A stretch of 13,249 nt of DNA from CAZZIZ01 sp964654535 (GTDB lineage: Bacteria > Bacteroidota > Bacteroidia > Chitinophagales > UBA2359), in NCBI GenBank assembly GCA_964654535.1, contig CAZZIZ010000092.1, positions 1-13,249 on the forward strand, given 5' to 3'. Shown piece after piece: positions 13,236 through 13,249 of the stretch (position 1 is the stretch's first letter; every line of letters begins with the position of its first letter). Below the pieces are notes generated by a model. It saw nothing but the letters and a program-made list of their open reading frames with translations, did not search any database and was not told the origin of the DNA. Made by a program: the position numbers and the translations under genes.

Positions 13236-13249
13236 GGGCGTGCCCCCAA
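13236..13249. repeat. Start of a second GGGCGT-CCCC intergenic element (cut by the window end)
   Basis: GGGCGTGCCCCC begins at the same distance after the AhpD-like terminator as the element at 10093. The rest lies outside the window. Confidence 0.45.

Overview
The window looks like a piece of a Bacteroidota chromosome, most likely a Flavobacteriales-type bacterium. The DNA is AT-rich. One gene ends in a type 9 secretion (Por) sorting domain. The recognisable promoters follow the Bacteroidota TAnnTTTG pattern, and the genes have no clear Shine-Dalgarno sequences. Two 100-N gaps show that it is a draft scaffold.

Left part (1-6778) is ordinary chromosome. It holds the N-terminal part of a membrane sensor histidine kinase with an extracytoplasmic PDZ domain (minus strand, cut by the window edge). 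Divergent from it is a secreted Cys-rich protein with two PDZ domains and a T9SS tail. Then follow a small DUF2007-like membrane protein, a DUF1801 protein and a large secreted S9 peptidase (minus strand).

Right part (7044-13249) looks like a self-contained, repeatedly duplicated regulon. It starts with an AraC-family regulator whose sensor half is Cys-rich. Two parallel blocks follow: block A (7918-10088) and block B (10324-13231). Each runs: two-domain secreted cupredoxin-like protein, then non-coding transcription unit(s), then an AhpD-like (carboxymuconolactone decarboxylase family) CxxC protein. Eight complete or nearly complete promoters, plus a ninth cut by a gap, carry two direct-repeat boxes (consensus AGGRAARATYGAC). 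The box ends are 20-21 bp apart and the second box ends 25-26 bp before a TATCTTTR/CATCTTTG -7 element. This geometry is typical of AraC-family activators, so the adjacent regulator is the obvious candidate. At least four of these promoters drive no protein gene and lead to 160-230 nt transcripts ending in strong terminators.

The most notable find is a structured RNA element. Four copies occur: two as stand-alone non-coding RNAs (near 9089-9161 and 12235-12308) and two as 3' UTRs of the AhpD-like genes (9961-10032 and 13106-13175). Each has a closing stem, a middle stem and a hairpin capped by a G-rich tetraloop, with compensatory or wobble changes between copies, followed by TTCATAGTGTTT and a terminator. 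The TTCATAG tag is also shared by the two other non-coding units and one cupredoxin mRNA.

Both N gaps are flanked by identical 55-mers, which points to repeat-induced assembly breaks. The second gap lies inside a KMMKKGED coding repeat, and the two fragments join in frame as one gene. The first gap probably hides one or more further promoter/non-coding units.

A working hypothesis is a copper, redox or thiol stress response: secreted cupredoxin-like proteins and cytoplasmic AhpD-like peroxidases co-induced with a family of small RNAs. The stimulus is not visible in the sequence.
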